Source: Nonomuraea roseoviolacea subsp. carminata
GTDB taxonomy: Bacteria > Actinomycetota > Actinomycetes > Streptosporangiales > Streptosporangiaceae
Direction of reading: 5' to 3'
DNA: 64,000 nt
NCBI RefSeq assembly: GCF_024172185.1
Contig: NZ_JAMZEC010000001.1
Span: 248,001-312,000 of the forward strand
This document shows positions 1 through 8,340 of the stretch, one piece after another (position 1 is the stretch's first letter; each line of letters opens with the position of its first letter). Both the position numbers and the translations under genes were made by a program. The notes below the pieces were generated by a model. That model saw nothing but the letters and a program-made list of their open reading frames with translations, did no database searches and was not told the origin of the DNA.

Positions 1-706
1 CGATCACCACGGCGCCCGTGACCGGGAGCCGGTCGAGGTTACGGAGCTGGGTCAGGCCGTACTTGCCGGCGCCCAGCAGGAAGGAGTGGCACGGGAACGC
101 CGGGTCGAAGGAGTGGGCGGCGCCCGCGTCGGTGCCGACGGTCTCGACGCCGATCCCGAGGACGGGCGTCTGCTCGGCGATCCAGCGCGCGCACTCCACC
201 GAGACGCCCGGCGTGTGGGGGCCGCTCTCGTCGGCGTTGAGGAACGCGGCCTGGTCGCCCGAGCGGGTGTCCCAGCCGGTGCGGTAGAGCAGCCAGCCGC
301 CCTCGGGCAGCGGGCCGTTGGCCCGTTCCCACTCCTTGACATGCGCGATCTGGAGCAGGAAGTCGGGGTCCTTGCCCGCCTCGGCGGAGAAGTCGAGGAC
401 GACGGCGGGGGCGAGCAGGCTGCGCGGCGGCACCTGGGAGACGTCCTCGCCGTCGCGGGCGGTGACCCAGTGGATCGGCGCGTCGAAGTGGGTGCCGGTG
501 TGCTCGCCGGTGTGGATGTCGTTCCAGTACCAGGCCGGGCCGCGGTCGTCGTAGCGGCTGATCTCCTCCAGCCGGAACGGGATGGTGTTGCCGAACGGCT
601 CGGGCAACCGGAGGATCGGCGTCTCCTCGGACAGCGGGGCGGTCAGGTCGATCACCTCGATCCGCCCGTCGCGCACGCTCTCGATGAGACTCCGCAGCAC
701 CGGCAT
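1..706 (-). CDS. Cyclase-family (kynurenine formamidase-like) metal hydrolase, C-terminus cut by window edge
   Basis: This is a cyclase-family amidohydrolase of the kynurenine-formamidase/isatin-hydrolase type. These soluble Zn or Mn enzymes open amide or lactone bonds. About 235 residues are visible. The metal-binding signature reads H69-T-G-T-H73-F-D75-A-P, followed by IHW, exactly as in the family. The N-terminus runs smoothly into the family opening (VIDLTAPLSEETP). The start is ATG at 706, preceded by a clear GAGGAGG Shine-Dalgarno. The stop lies left of position 1. The substrate cannot be told from sequence and the neighbours give no pathway clue. The family assignment is firm; kynurenine formamidase activity is only one possibility. 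Confidence 0.88.
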   Translation of the reverse strand, partial: MPVLRSLIESVRDGRIEVIDLTAPLSEETPILRLPEPFGNTIPFRLEEISRYDDRGPAWYWNDIHTGEHTGTHFDAPIHWVTARDGEDVSQVPPRSLLAPAVVLDFSAEAGKDPDFLLQIAHVKEWERANGPLPEGGWLLYRTGWDTRSGDQAAFLNADESGPHTPGVSVECARWIAEQTPVLGIGVETVGTDAGAAHSFDPAFPCHSFLLGAGKYGLTQLRNLDRLPVTGAVVI

Positions 707-781
707 GTCGTCCTCCTCGGGTCGCCTGGGTGCATCCTCCTACGCCGCCCCGCCCAGGTCGAGCAGCTTCGGCGTGGCGGA

Positions 782-1666
782 TCAGACGCCGCGGCAGGGG
801 GTGCGCTCGGGGCCGAGCTCCAGCCTCTTGCGCAGGGAGTTGAAGTTCTGCGCGTTCGAACGAGGACAGAAGCGGCTGACCGGCAGCGCGTACTCGACCT
901 GGAACACCGCCTTGCCGGCCTGGACGAACTGGTCGTACCCGTACTCGCCGTCGTTCTGCGCGGTGGTGCACTCGTCGTTGGACCAGCACTCCTCGTTGAG
1001 CGCGAAGTCGAAGTACGGCAGGAGCCGCGGGATCTGCTCGACGTCGTTCTTGAGCGCGACCGACAGGCCCCGCCTGTGCGCCTCGTTGGCCAGCCAGGTG
1101 TTGTAGGCGAGCTGGTCGGACGCCCTGATCGGGAAGCCCGTGTCGTTCGAGAAGCCGTCGACGTTGTCCGGCTCGACGGCGTCGAACCCGGCCGCCCGGC
1201 ACATGTCCAGGCGGGCCTTCATGATCTCGCCGAGCCGGCCGCGGTACTGGCGGATGTCGAGCCAGCGCTCGCCCGGCCAGCCGTCGAGTTCCTTGCCGAC
1301 CACGGACGCGGGGAACCGCCCGGCGTCGGGACGCCAGTCCTCCAGCGAGCCGGCGCTGATGTAGCAGACGACGCCCCGGCCCGGCCTGTCGGCCTTCAGC
1401 GCCCTGACGACGGCGCCGTCCCTGGCGTCGAAGCCGTCGATGTCGTACATCTGCACGTCGAGGAACGGCCGCGCGGGCAGGGAGGAGAGCTGCCACTGCC
1501 AGCTCGTGTCCAGGGCGGGCCGGTAGCAGGAGTCGCACGCCACGGGTGGAGGGAGGGCGGCCGCGGCGGGTGCGGGCGCCATCGCGTGAGCGATGCCGCC
1601 GGTGAGGGCGGTGGCGGTGAGGGCGACGGCGAACGAGACCGTGACCGTGATCGAGCTGTTGCGCAT
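782..1666 (-). CDS. Secreted GH114-like (endo-alpha-1,4-polygalactosaminidase family) protein
   Basis: The 294-residue product starts with a Sec signal peptide (hydrophobic stretch to about residue 28, AHA cleavage-like site), so it should be exported. The mature part matches GH114 TIM-barrel proteins: a W-Q-W-Q-L segment, VQMYDIDGFD, VVCYISAGS, the acidic VEPDNVDGF strand and ALKNDVEQI, with Cys pairs typical of a secreted fold. Family members cleave galactosaminogalactan-like or Pel-like amino-sugar polymers, so a role against fungal or bacterial exopolysaccharide is likely but inferred. Start chosen as ATG at 1666 because it heads the signal peptide; an upstream in-frame start at 1702 would only add a polar extension. 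No strong ribosome-binding site is visible. Confidence 0.82.
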   Translation of the reverse strand: MRNSSITVTVSFAVALTATALTGGIAHAMAPAPAAAALPPPVACDSCYRPALDTSWQWQLSSLPARPFLDVQMYDIDGFDARDGAVVRALKADRPGRGVVCYISAGSLEDWRPDAGRFPASVVGKELDGWPGERWLDIRQYRGRLGEIMKARLDMCRAAGFDAVEPDNVDGFSNDTGFPIRASDQLAYNTWLANEAHRRGLSVALKNDVEQIPRLLPYFDFALNEECWSNDECTTAQNDGEYGYDQFVQAGKAVFQVEYALPVSRFCPRSNAQNFNSLRKRLELGPERTPCRGV

Positions 1667-1754
1667 GGCGGAAGGCTCGTATCCGGCCGGACGGGACCGC
1701 AACCGCCTTGCCCGAAGGCATGGACGGCGTTTGCCCGGCGCTGGGCGGTCCGCC

Positions 1755-2327
1755 TCAGCCGCGGGTCCACCCGGTGCAGCCGTAGGTCTGGAACGCCTTG
1801 TCCGTGGGGGCTATGACGACGGTGGCCGGGCCGCGGGGCATGTCGGCCGCGATGACGTCGTCGGCCCGCGCCGTAGTGCCCCGCAGGCGCGCCCAGTAGC
1901 ACATGGGCTGGCCCTCGACGGGGCCGGACGTCCGGTAGGTGCCCGGCTGGATGTCCACGCCGACGAGCAGCGTGCGCCGCGCGCCCGCGGGTCCCTCGGC
2001 GAGGGCGGTCACGACGGCACCGGACGGTGACGGCGCGGCGGGCGCGCCGGTGGCCGGGGGCGCTGCGGGCGGCTGCCCGCCGGGCGGCGCGCCGGTGGCC
2101 TGCGGGACCCCGGACTGGACCCCGGGCGGGACCGCGGACTCCGAGGGCGGCTCCATCCGCATCGTCATGCGCGGCAGAGGCTCGGCGGCCGTCTCCGTCG
2201 CGCCCAGCCCCGCGACGAACCCGATGAGGAACCCCACCAGACCGGTCAGCCCCGACACCAGCAGGATGACGACAGGGCTGCGGGAGGCCCGCGGATAGTC
2301 CTCCGGTCGGTCAGGTCCGTACATCAC
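1755..2327 (-). CDS. Membrane-anchored extracytoplasmic protein with C-terminal GTYRT-type domain
   Basis: The 190-residue protein has a short basic cytoplasmic head, one transmembrane helix at about residues 19-41 and a low-complexity Pro/Ala/Gly linker (about 60-115). It ends in a compact domain of about 65 residues beginning VDIQPGTYRTSGP and including CYWARL and TDKAFQTYGCTGW. This end domain, with two Cys that could pair outside the cell, recurs at the C-terminus of many actinobacterial lipoproteins and signal-anchor proteins of unknown function. It is monocistronic, with 41 bp between the divergent-looking ends of its minus-strand neighbours. Function unknown; a cell-surface role is inferred from topology. 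Confidence 0.75.
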   Translation of the reverse strand: MMYGPDRPEDYPRASRSPVVILLVSGLTGLVGFLIGFVAGLGATETAAEPLPRMTMRMEPPSESAVPPGVQSGVPQATGAPPGGQPPAAPPATGAPAAPSPSGAVVTALAEGPAGARRTLLVGVDIQPGTYRTSGPVEGQPMCYWARLRGTTARADDVIAADMPRGPATVVIAPTDKAFQTYGCTGWTRG

Positions 2328-2367
2328 CGATCAAGCGTCCCACCCGTGTCAACGGCCGGGCGGGCCG

Positions 2368-2796
2368 TCACCGGTGCAGGTAGTCGACCAGCGACGCCTT
2401 CTCCGTCTCCAGCTCCTCGATCGCGCTCTTGACCACGTCGCCAATGCTGACGATGCCCGCCAGCCGCCCCTCGTCGACGACCGGCACGTGCCGGAAGCGA
2501 TGGGTCGTCATGGTCTTGCGCAGCTCCTCGACGTTGTCGGCCATGCCGACGGTCCGCACCTCCGACGTCATGATCGACGAGACGGGCAGGTCGAGGACGC
2601 CGGCGCCCCTGTCGTGCAGGTGACGCACGATGTCGCGTTCGGACACGATCCCGGTGATCGTGGCGCCGTCGGAGGAGACCACCACGGCGCCGATGTTGTG
2701 CTCGGCCAGCGCCGCCAGGAGCTCGCGGACCGTCGCCTCGGGCGGCACGGTCGTCACCTGGCTCCCCTTGTTGCGCAGGATCGTCTTGACGAGCAT
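2368..2796 (-). CDS. Two-CBS-domain protein
   Basis: The 142-residue protein consists of a tandem CBS pair. The first repeat starts at LVKTILRNKG and has AVVVSSDGATITGIVSERDI; the second contains TVGMADNVEELRKTM and HVPVVDEGRLAGIVSIGDVV. Stand-alone CBS proteins bind adenosyl nucleotides and act as energy sensors or allosteric partners; in Streptosporangiales and Streptomyces such proteins are numerous and mostly unassigned. Start is ATG at 2796, supported by GAGGTGG just upstream. An in-frame ATG at 2841 would add a Pro/Gly-rich stretch not seen in the family. It is divergent from the aminopeptidase gene, with a shared 175-bp promoter region. Confidence 0.9.
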   Translation of the reverse strand: MLVKTILRNKGSQVTTVPPEATVRELLAALAEHNIGAVVVSSDGATITGIVSERDIVRHLHDRGAGVLDLPVSSIMTSEVRTVGMADNVEELRKTMTTHRFRHVPVVDEGRLAGIVSIGDVVKSAIEELETEKASLVDYLHR

Positions 2797-2971
2797 GTGC
2801 ACCACCTCGGCTCTCAGGTACCCGCCGGGCGCCGCTGCCAACCGCCCGTCCGGGGTGTCTACCAGGCAAGCAACCCGGTGGGGACACCGTCAAGGGTTCC
2901 CGTAGGCTGCCTGCGTACCGAGGTCCCTCCGCCGGGAGGGGCCGCCCGACCAGCCGTCAGGACCCTCACCC

Positions 2972-4366
2972 ATGACCGAACAGCTCAACACCGGAAGCCA
3001 CGACCTGCCCGTCACCGAAGCGCTGGCCGCGTTCATGCGCACGGGGTGGGCCGACACCCGGCGCGCCGACGTCGAGCCGCTGCCGGTGGCGCCGTGGGCG
3101 GCCAAGCGCCGCGCCGCGCTGGCGGCCCGCTTCCCGGGCGAGCGGCTGGTCGTGCCGTCGGGGACGTTGCGGACGCGCAGCAACGACTGCGACTACCGGT
3201 TCCGGCCGCACAGCGCGTACGCGTACCTGACGGGCGCGGGCGAGCCGGACGACGTGCTCGTCGTGGAGCCGTCCGGCGAGGCCACGCTGTACCTCCGGCC
3301 GCGCTCGCCGCGCGAGGAGGGCGAGGAGTTCTACCGCGACCGGCGCTACGGCGAGTTCTGGGTGGGCCGGCGGCCCGACCTGGCGGAGGCGGCGCTGCTG
3401 TACCAGATGGAGTGCGCGCACATCCGCGACCTCGACCTCAAGGGGCCGGCCCGGGTGCTGCGCGGCGTGGACGCCCGGATCGATTCGCTGGTGCCGGCCG
3501 GCGGGGGTGACGCGGAGCTGGAGTCGTTCCTGTCGGAGATGCGGCTGGTCAAGGACGAGTGGGAGGTCGGCGAGCTGCAGGCGGCCGTGGACGCCACGGC
3601 GCGCGGCTTCGAGGACGTGGTGCGCGCCCTGCCGGCGGCGCTCGGCCATCCGCGCGGCGAGCGGTACCTGGAGGGCGTGTTCGGGCTGCGCTCGCGGCTG
3701 GAGGGCAACGCGGTGGGCTACGAGAGCATCGTGGCCTCCGGCGCCCACGCCTGCGTGCTCCACTGGATCCGCAACGACGGGCGGCTGCGCGGCGGCGACA
3801 TGCTGCTGCTCGACGCGGGCGTCGAGACCGACACGCTGTACACCGCCGACGTCACGCGCACGCTGCCGCTGTCGGGCCGCTTCGGCACGGTCCAGCGGCA
3901 GGTGTACGACCTGGTGTACGAGGCGCAGCAGGCCGCGATCGCGACGCTGCGGCCGGGCGCCCGCTTCCGCGACTTCCACCTGGCGGCCATGCGGGTCGTC
4001 TCGGAGGGGCTGCGCGACTGGGGGCTGCTGAAGGACCCGGTGGACGCGCTCATGGAGTCGGGGCTGTACCGGCGCTACACGCTGTGCAGCAGCGGCCACA
4101 TGCTGGGCCTGGACGTCCACGACTGCGCGCGGGCGCGGGCCGAGACGTACCTGGACGGGGTGCTGGAGGAGGGTCAGGTGCTGACCGTCGAGCCGGGCCT
4201 GTACCTCCAGCCGGACGACCTCACGCTGCCGGAGGAGTTCCGCGGCCTGGGTGTCCGCATCGAGGACGACCTGGTGATCACGGCGGACGGCGCCCGCCTG
4301 ATGTCGGACGCGCTGCCGCGCCGGGCGGACGACGTCGAGTCGTGGATGGCGTCGCTGCTGGGCTGA
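2972..4366 (+). CDS. pepP: Xaa-Pro aminopeptidase (aminopeptidase P, M24B)
   Basis: The 464-residue cytosolic metallopeptidase removes N-terminal residues preceding proline. It has the N-terminal creatinase-like domain (RSNDCDYRFRPHSAYAYLTG) and the C-terminal pita-bread domain. All five dinuclear metal ligands can be located: Asp in LLDAGVE, Asp in YTADVTRTLP, His in SGHMLGLDVHD, Glu in TVEPGLYL and Glu in RIEDDLVI. Length agrees with actinobacterial PepP proteins. Start ATG 2972 has AGGA about nine bases upstream and an N-terminus (MTEQLNTGSHDLPVTEALAAFM) resembling Streptomyces homologues. The gene stands alone, and peptide catabolism is the expected role. Confidence 0.93.
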   Translation: MTEQLNTGSHDLPVTEALAAFMRTGWADTRRADVEPLPVAPWAAKRRAALAARFPGERLVVPSGTLRTRSNDCDYRFRPHSAYAYLTGAGEPDDVLVVEPSGEATLYLRPRSPREEGEEFYRDRRYGEFWVGRRPDLAEAALLYQMECAHIRDLDLKGPARVLRGVDARIDSLVPAGGGDAELESFLSEMRLVKDEWEVGELQAAVDATARGFEDVVRALPAALGHPRGERYLEGVFGLRSRLEGNAVGYESIVASGAHACVLHWIRNDGRLRGGDMLLLDAGVETDTLYTADVTRTLPLSGRFGTVQRQVYDLVYEAQQAAIATLRPGARFRDFHLAAMRVVSEGLRDWGLLKDPVDALMESGLYRRYTLCSSGHMLGLDVHDCARARAETYLDGVLEEGQVLTVEPGLYLQPDDLTLPEEFRGLGVRIEDDLVITADGARLMSDALPRRADDVESWMASLLG

Positions 4367-4477
4367 GCCCGTCCCCGCGCCCGGACGGCTGCCGGAGCCG
4401 CCACGGGAGAGCGTCGCGGCCCGCGTGCCCACCGCCGCGGGTATGACAGGAATCTCCTCCCTGAGTCTGATGACCTT

Positions 4478-4510
4478 GTCGGGGATCTGGTCGATGATCA
4501 GGTCCCCGAC
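4478..4510. promoter_or_regulatory. Long near-perfect inverted repeat upstream of the secreted peptidase gene
   Basis: Two 13-base arms (4478-4490 and 4498-4510) flank a seven-base centre. The outer eight bases of each arm, GTCGGGGA and TCCCCGAC, are perfectly complementary, and the inner bases pair with two mismatches. It sits 13 bp before the GTG start of the peptidase. It could be an operator for a dimeric repressor or a stem-loop in the 5' leader. There is no following U-tract, so a terminator is unlikely. Confidence 0.5.
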
Positions 4511-4523
4511 GATTGGACTCGCC

Positions 4524-6071
4524 GTGCGAAGACCCCTCCTGGTCCTCACCCTCCTGTCCGCCGTGGCCACCGCCCTGCCGGCCGTCCCGGCCTCGGCGGA
4601 CGCCCCGGCCTCGGCGGAGGCCCCCATCGCGTGGGCGCCCTGCGCCGAGGACCCGACCGCCGAGTGCGGCACGCTCACCGTGCCGGTCGACTGGAGCAGG
4701 CCGGCCGGTGAGACGTTCCAGCTCGCGCTGGCCCGGCGCAGGGCGAGCGACCCCTCGGCCCGGATCGGCTCCATGGTGATCAACCCCGGCGGCCCGGGCG
4801 GCTCCGGCGTGGACGCCGTCGTGGACAAGCGGCTCACCTTCACGCCGGAGATCTCCCGACGCTTCGACGTCGTCGGGTTCGACCCGCGCGGCGTGGCCCG
4901 CAGCCATCCGATCACGTGCTCGTACGAGCTGGCCACGCAGGCGCCCGACCCGCTGGAGCTGAAGAGCCAGGCCGAGTTCGACGCCCTGCTGGCCCACAAC
5001 GAGCGCTACCGGCGCGACTGCCGCGCCCGCACCGGGCCGCTGTTCGACCACGTCGACACGGGCAGCGTGGTGCGCGACCTCGACGCCCTGCGCGCCGCCC
5101 TCGGCGAGGACAAGCTCACCTACTACGGCGTCTCGTACGGCACCCTGATCGGCCAGCTGTACGCCGAGCGCTACCCCCGGCGCGTGCGCGCCCTGGCCCT
5201 CGACAGCGACATGGACCACAGCCTCGGGACCACGGCCTTCCTCGACACCGAGGCGTGGAGCTCCCAGGACTCCTTCGACGAGTTCGTCTCGTGGTGCGAG
5301 CGCACCGCGTCGTGCGCGCTGCACGGCAAGGACGTGCGCGCCGTCTGGCGCGGCCTGCTGGAGCGGGCCGCCCGGGGCGAGCTGCCCCTGCCGGGGCTGC
5401 CCGACGTCAAGCTGACCAGGCTCGACCTGATCTCGCAGGCGTTCGGCGCGTTCTACGGTCCCGCGTACAAGGAGCTGGCCGAGTTCCTCGCGGCGCTCGA
5501 CGGCGGGACGGGCACGGCGCGGCCGATCATGGCGCCGCCGGCCGACGACCCGCCGGAGACCGTCAACGACGCGAGCCAGGTCTTCTGCCAGGACTACCTG
5601 CTGCCCGTCCGCGACTACCGCGAGTACGCCCGGCACCTGCGCCGCTCGGCGGCCATCGCGCCCGACATGCTGGTGAGCGCGGCGGCGCATCCGCTGACGG
5701 CGGCCTGCCTCGGGCAGCCCGCGCCGATCCCCGACCCGCAGCACCGGCTCCGCGTCGACGGCAGCCCCACCCTGCTGCTCGGCAACGCCCTGCACGACCC
5801 CGCCACCCCCTACCCGTGGGCGGTCGACGCCGCGCTGCAGATCGGCCGCGAGGCCCGGCTGCTGACGTACGAGGGCTGGGGGCACCGGATCTACGGCCGC
5901 GGCGACTGCCCGACACAGGCCTTCGACGCCTACCTGATCGCGCGGACGGTCCCGGCGAAGGGCGCGCGCTGCCCGGCGGTGCCGCCGGCCGAAGTGACGT
6001 CGCTCGCCGATCGCCGGCCGATCGGTCCCCTGCCCGGGCTTCCCGGCTACACCTCCGACCTGGCGCGGTAA
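4524..6071 (+). CDS. Secreted alpha/beta-hydrolase, tripeptidyl aminopeptidase (Tap/SlpD-E) family
   Basis: The 515-residue product has a signal peptide starting VRRPLLVLTLLSA and ending near PASADA, then the S33 peptidase core: oxyanion segment NPGGPGGSG, DPRGVARS, nucleophile elbow YGVSYGT, Asp near LLLGNALHDPATPYPWA and the catalytic His in EGWGHRIYG. These enzymes release N-terminal tripeptides from proteins in the medium and help streptomycete-type bacteria use extracellular protein. Start is set at GTG 4524 because it directly heads the signal peptide; the open frame extends to 4425 but would bury the signal sequence. A long inverted repeat precedes it. Transcription ends at a hairpin shared with the convergent MocR gene. 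Confidence 0.87.
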   Translation: MRRPLLVLTLLSAVATALPAVPASADAPASAEAPIAWAPCAEDPTAECGTLTVPVDWSRPAGETFQLALARRRASDPSARIGSMVINPGGPGGSGVDAVVDKRLTFTPEISRRFDVVGFDPRGVARSHPITCSYELATQAPDPLELKSQAEFDALLAHNERYRRDCRARTGPLFDHVDTGSVVRDLDALRAALGEDKLTYYGVSYGTLIGQLYAERYPRRVRALALDSDMDHSLGTTAFLDTEAWSSQDSFDEFVSWCERTASCALHGKDVRAVWRGLLERAARGELPLPGLPDVKLTRLDLISQAFGAFYGPAYKELAEFLAALDGGTGTARPIMAPPADDPPETVNDASQVFCQDYLLPVRDYREYARHLRRSAAIAPDMLVSAAAHPLTAACLGQPAPIPDPQHRLRVDGSPTLLLGNALHDPATPYPWAVDAALQIGREARLLTYEGWGHRIYGRGDCPTQAFDAYLIARTVPAKGARCPAVPPAEVTSLADRRPIGPLPGLPGYTSDLAR

Positions 6072-6081
6072 CGCGTCCCAC

Positions 6082-6114
6082 GAGGTGACGTCCCCTTCGG
6101 CGGGACGTCACCTC
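6082..6114. terminator. Bidirectional hairpin terminator between convergent genes
   Basis: A 13-bp perfectly paired stem (6082-6094 with 6102-6114) with a CTTCGGC loop fills the 52-bp gap between the peptidase and MocR stops. The UUCG-type loop and position between two converging genes argue for transcription termination in both directions. It lacks a long U-tract, as is common in high-GC actinobacteria. Confidence 0.75.
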
Positions 6115-6123
6115 TCCCGCGCG

Positions 6124-7521
6124 TCACAGCAGGCGGGCCTGGGTGAAGGCCGCGGTCAGTGCGTCGAGAGCCGCCGGGTAGGCGCGTTCGGCCGGTGCCG
6201 CGAAGCCGACCAGGACGCCCTCGGGGCGGCCCACGGGGTCGTGGTGGAGCTCGGTGAGGCCGCGCACGGCGACGCCGCGCCGGGCGCAGGCCGCCAGCAG
6301 CCGCTCCTCGGTCGAGCCGCCCGCGGCGAGCGTGACGAGGGTGTGCAGCCCGGCGGGGACCCCGTGCGCGGTGAGGCCCGGCAGCGCCGCGACGCGGTCG
6401 AGCAGCAGGTGGCGGCGTCTGCGGTAGCGCAGCCGGGCGGCCCGGATGTGCCGGTCGTAGGCGTGGCCGGCGATCAGGTCGGCCAGGACGAGCTGGCCCA
6501 GGGTCTCGGTGTACAGGTCGGCCTCCTGCTTGGCCCGCACCACCGGCGCCACCAGGTGGGGCGGCAGGACCAGCCAGGCCAGGCGGAGCGCGGGGCCGAG
6601 GGTCTTGGAGGCGGTGCCGCAGTAGACGACGTGGTCCGGGGCCGTGCCCTGCAGGGCGCCGACGGGCTGGCGGTCGTAGCGGTATTCGCCGTCGTAGTCG
6701 TCCTCGACGACCAGCGCGCCGGTGGCCCTGGCCCAGGCGGTCAGCGCCTGGCGCCGGCGGGCGTGCAGCGGCACCCCGGTCGGGTACTGGTGGGTGGGGG
6801 TGAGGAACGCCGCCCCCGTGCCCGAGGTGAGCGCGTCGATCCGGGCGCCGTGGTGGTCCACGGGCAGGGGCCGGACGGTGATCCCGGCGCGGCGCACGAC
6901 GTCGCGGAAGAGGTTGTGGCCCGGGTCCTCGGCGGCGGCCGTACGGGTTCCGGAAGCGGCGAGCACGCCGCTGAGCAGGCTCAGCCCCTGGTAGTAGCCG
7001 GAGACGACCACGATCCGGTCCGGGCCGGCGACCACTCCCCGGGTGCGGCCGAGATAGCCGGCCAGCGCGGTGCGCAGCTCCGGGTGGCCCTGCGGGTCAC
7101 CGGCGCCGAAGACGTCCGGCCGGGCGGCGGCGAGGACGCGGCGGGTCGCGGCGAGCCAGGCGCGGGCGGGGAAGGCGCTGACGTCGGGCAGACCGGGACG
7201 CAGGTCGTGCCGGGGCGCGGCCGGCGCTCCGGGCCGGGTCGCGGACGCCGGGACCGGCTGGGGGACGTCGGCGACGGTGGTGCCCGATCCGGCGCGGATC
7301 GTCAGGTAGCCCTCCTCGGCGAGCTGGTCGTAGGCGGCGCTGACGGTGCCCCGGGCCAGGCCGAGCTGGTGGGCCAGCCCCCGGGTCGAGGGCAGGCGCG
7401 TGCCGGGCGCCAGCCGGCCCGTCCTGACGGCGTCGCGCAGGGCGTCCTCCAGGCGGCGCCGCCGCCCGCCCTCCCCGCCCAGCTCGACGTGGAGGTCCCA
7501 ACTGGCCCAATGTTCCGGCAT
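6124..7521 (-). CDS. MocR/GabR-type regulator: GntR winged helix fused to PLP aminotransferase domain
   Basis: The 465-residue protein has a GntR-family DNA-binding domain (about residues 20-85; LRDAVRTGRLAPGTRLPSTR, ARGTVSAAYDQLAEEGYL) joined by a linker to a class I aminotransferase-like domain. The PLP-lysine appears in CGTASKTLGPALRLAW and the Asp/Tyr cofactor contacts in VVEDDYDGEYRYD. Such proteins use the aminotransferase fold as a ligand/PLP sensor and usually control PLP or amino-acid metabolism genes, often divergently. Start is ATG 7521. It faces the metallophosphoesterase gene across 69 bp carrying direct repeats (see next entry), but the regulated target cannot be decided from sequence. 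Confidence 0.9.
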   Translation of the reverse strand: MPEHWASWDLHVELGGEGGRRRRLEDALRDAVRTGRLAPGTRLPSTRGLAHQLGLARGTVSAAYDQLAEEGYLTIRAGSGTTVADVPQPVPASATRPGAPAAPRHDLRPGLPDVSAFPARAWLAATRRVLAAARPDVFGAGDPQGHPELRTALAGYLGRTRGVVAGPDRIVVVSGYYQGLSLLSGVLAASGTRTAAAEDPGHNLFRDVVRRAGITVRPLPVDHHGARIDALTSGTGAAFLTPTHQYPTGVPLHARRRQALTAWARATGALVVEDDYDGEYRYDRQPVGALQGTAPDHVVYCGTASKTLGPALRLAWLVLPPHLVAPVVRAKQEADLYTETLGQLVLADLIAGHAYDRHIRAARLRYRRRRHLLLDRVAALPGLTAHGVPAGLHTLVTLAAGGSTEERLLAACARRGVAVRGLTELHHDPVGRPEGVLVGFAAPAERAYPAALDALTAAFTQARLL

Positions 7522-7590
7522 GTGACCGGATCTTAATGCTGGTCCAGTGTGTCGGTAGGGTCCGGTCCAGACGACGGAAGGACGACAGCC
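7522..7590. promoter_or_regulatory. Divergent promoter with two GGTCCAG direct repeats, possible MocR operator
   Basis: The 69-bp spacer contains GGTCCAG twice (7541-7547 and 7564-7570), 23 bp apart, so on the same face of the helix. MocR regulators characteristically bind direct repeats next to their own promoter. TTAAGAT-like sequence at about 7530-7537 on the minus strand could be the -10 of the regulator gene. GGAAGGA lies just before the plus-strand gene's ATG. Confidence 0.45.
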
Positions 7591-8328
7591 ATGATCGTGG
7601 TGGCCCATCTCAGCGACACGCACATCGACGGGGAGCCCCGCAGCATCCAGCGCACGCGCAGGGTCGCGGAGTTCCTCGACGAGCTGCCGTACGACTTCGA
7701 CGCGGTCCTGGTCACCGGCGACGTCGCCGACCACGGCCGCGCCGACGAGTACGAGGAGGCGCGCAAGCTGCTCGACCTGCGCCACCCCACGTTCTTCTGC
7801 CCGGGCAACCACGACGACCGGGCGGAGTTCCGGCGCGTGCTCCTGGGCGAGGCGCCGGGCGGCGGCCCGGTCAACCAGCTCCACCGCACCCCGAGGGCCG
7901 TGTTCGCGCTGTGCGACTCGACCATCCCCGGCGAGGACGGCGGCCACCTGGCCGACGAGACCCTCGACTGGCTCGCCGCCGCCCTGGACGAGACGCCCGG
8001 CGACGTGCCGGTGTTCGTCGCCTTCCACCACCAGCCGATCGTCCTGCACCACCCCTACCTGGACGCCATCGGCCAGCGGGCCCCGGAACGCCTCGCCGCC
8101 CTGGTGGAGCGGCACCCCAACGTCGCGGCGGTGCTGTTCGGCCACTGCCACGCGGCGGTCGCCTCCAGCCTGGGCGGCCGTCCGCTGCGCTCGGCGCCGG
8201 GCGTGGTCAACAGCCTGCGGCTGCCATGGGAGGCGGACGTGGTGGACCTCGACGTCCCGCCGTCCCTGGCCGTCCACATCCTCGGCGACGACGGCGTCTT
8301 CCAGACGACGTACCGCACGGTGCTCTGA
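7591..8328 (+). CDS. Calcineurin-like metallophosphoesterase (CpdA-like)
   Basis: The 245-residue protein has the complete class III cyclic-nucleotide phosphodiesterase motif set: D-x-H in HLSDTHIDG, GD in VTGDVADHG, GNHD in CPGNHDDRAEF, H in VAFHHQP and GHCH in LFGHCHAAV. Family members hydrolyse cAMP or other phosphodiesters in the cytosol using two metals. Start is ATG 7591, which follows GGAAGGA by a normal spacing and begins directly at the first beta strand (MIVVAHLSD). It converges with the FAD oxidase gene 12 bp downstream. The intact motifs here contrast with the decayed copy of this domain inside the STAND protein at 54.3 kb. Confidence 0.9.
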   Translation: MIVVAHLSDTHIDGEPRSIQRTRRVAEFLDELPYDFDAVLVTGDVADHGRADEYEEARKLLDLRHPTFFCPGNHDDRAEFRRVLLGEAPGGGPVNQLHRTPRAVFALCDSTIPGEDGGHLADETLDWLAAALDETPGDVPVFVAFHHQPIVLHHPYLDAIGQRAPERLAALVERHPNVAAVLFGHCHAAVASSLGGRPLRSAPGVVNSLRLPWEADVVDLDVPPSLAVHILGDDGVFQTTYRTVL

Positions 8329-8340
8329 CCCGGCCGAGGA

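Noticed and set aside
86-1816. A 576-codon plus-strand frame across two minus-strand genes
   Set aside because: It crosses a gene boundary and its product lacks domains; the minus-strand cyclase and GH114 genes are clear.
2966-4999. A 677-codon minus-strand frame opposite the aminopeptidase and part of the peptidase gene
   Set aside because: It is antisense to two well-supported proteins and shows no family motif; the short GDLIIDQIPDK segment arises from the palindromic element.
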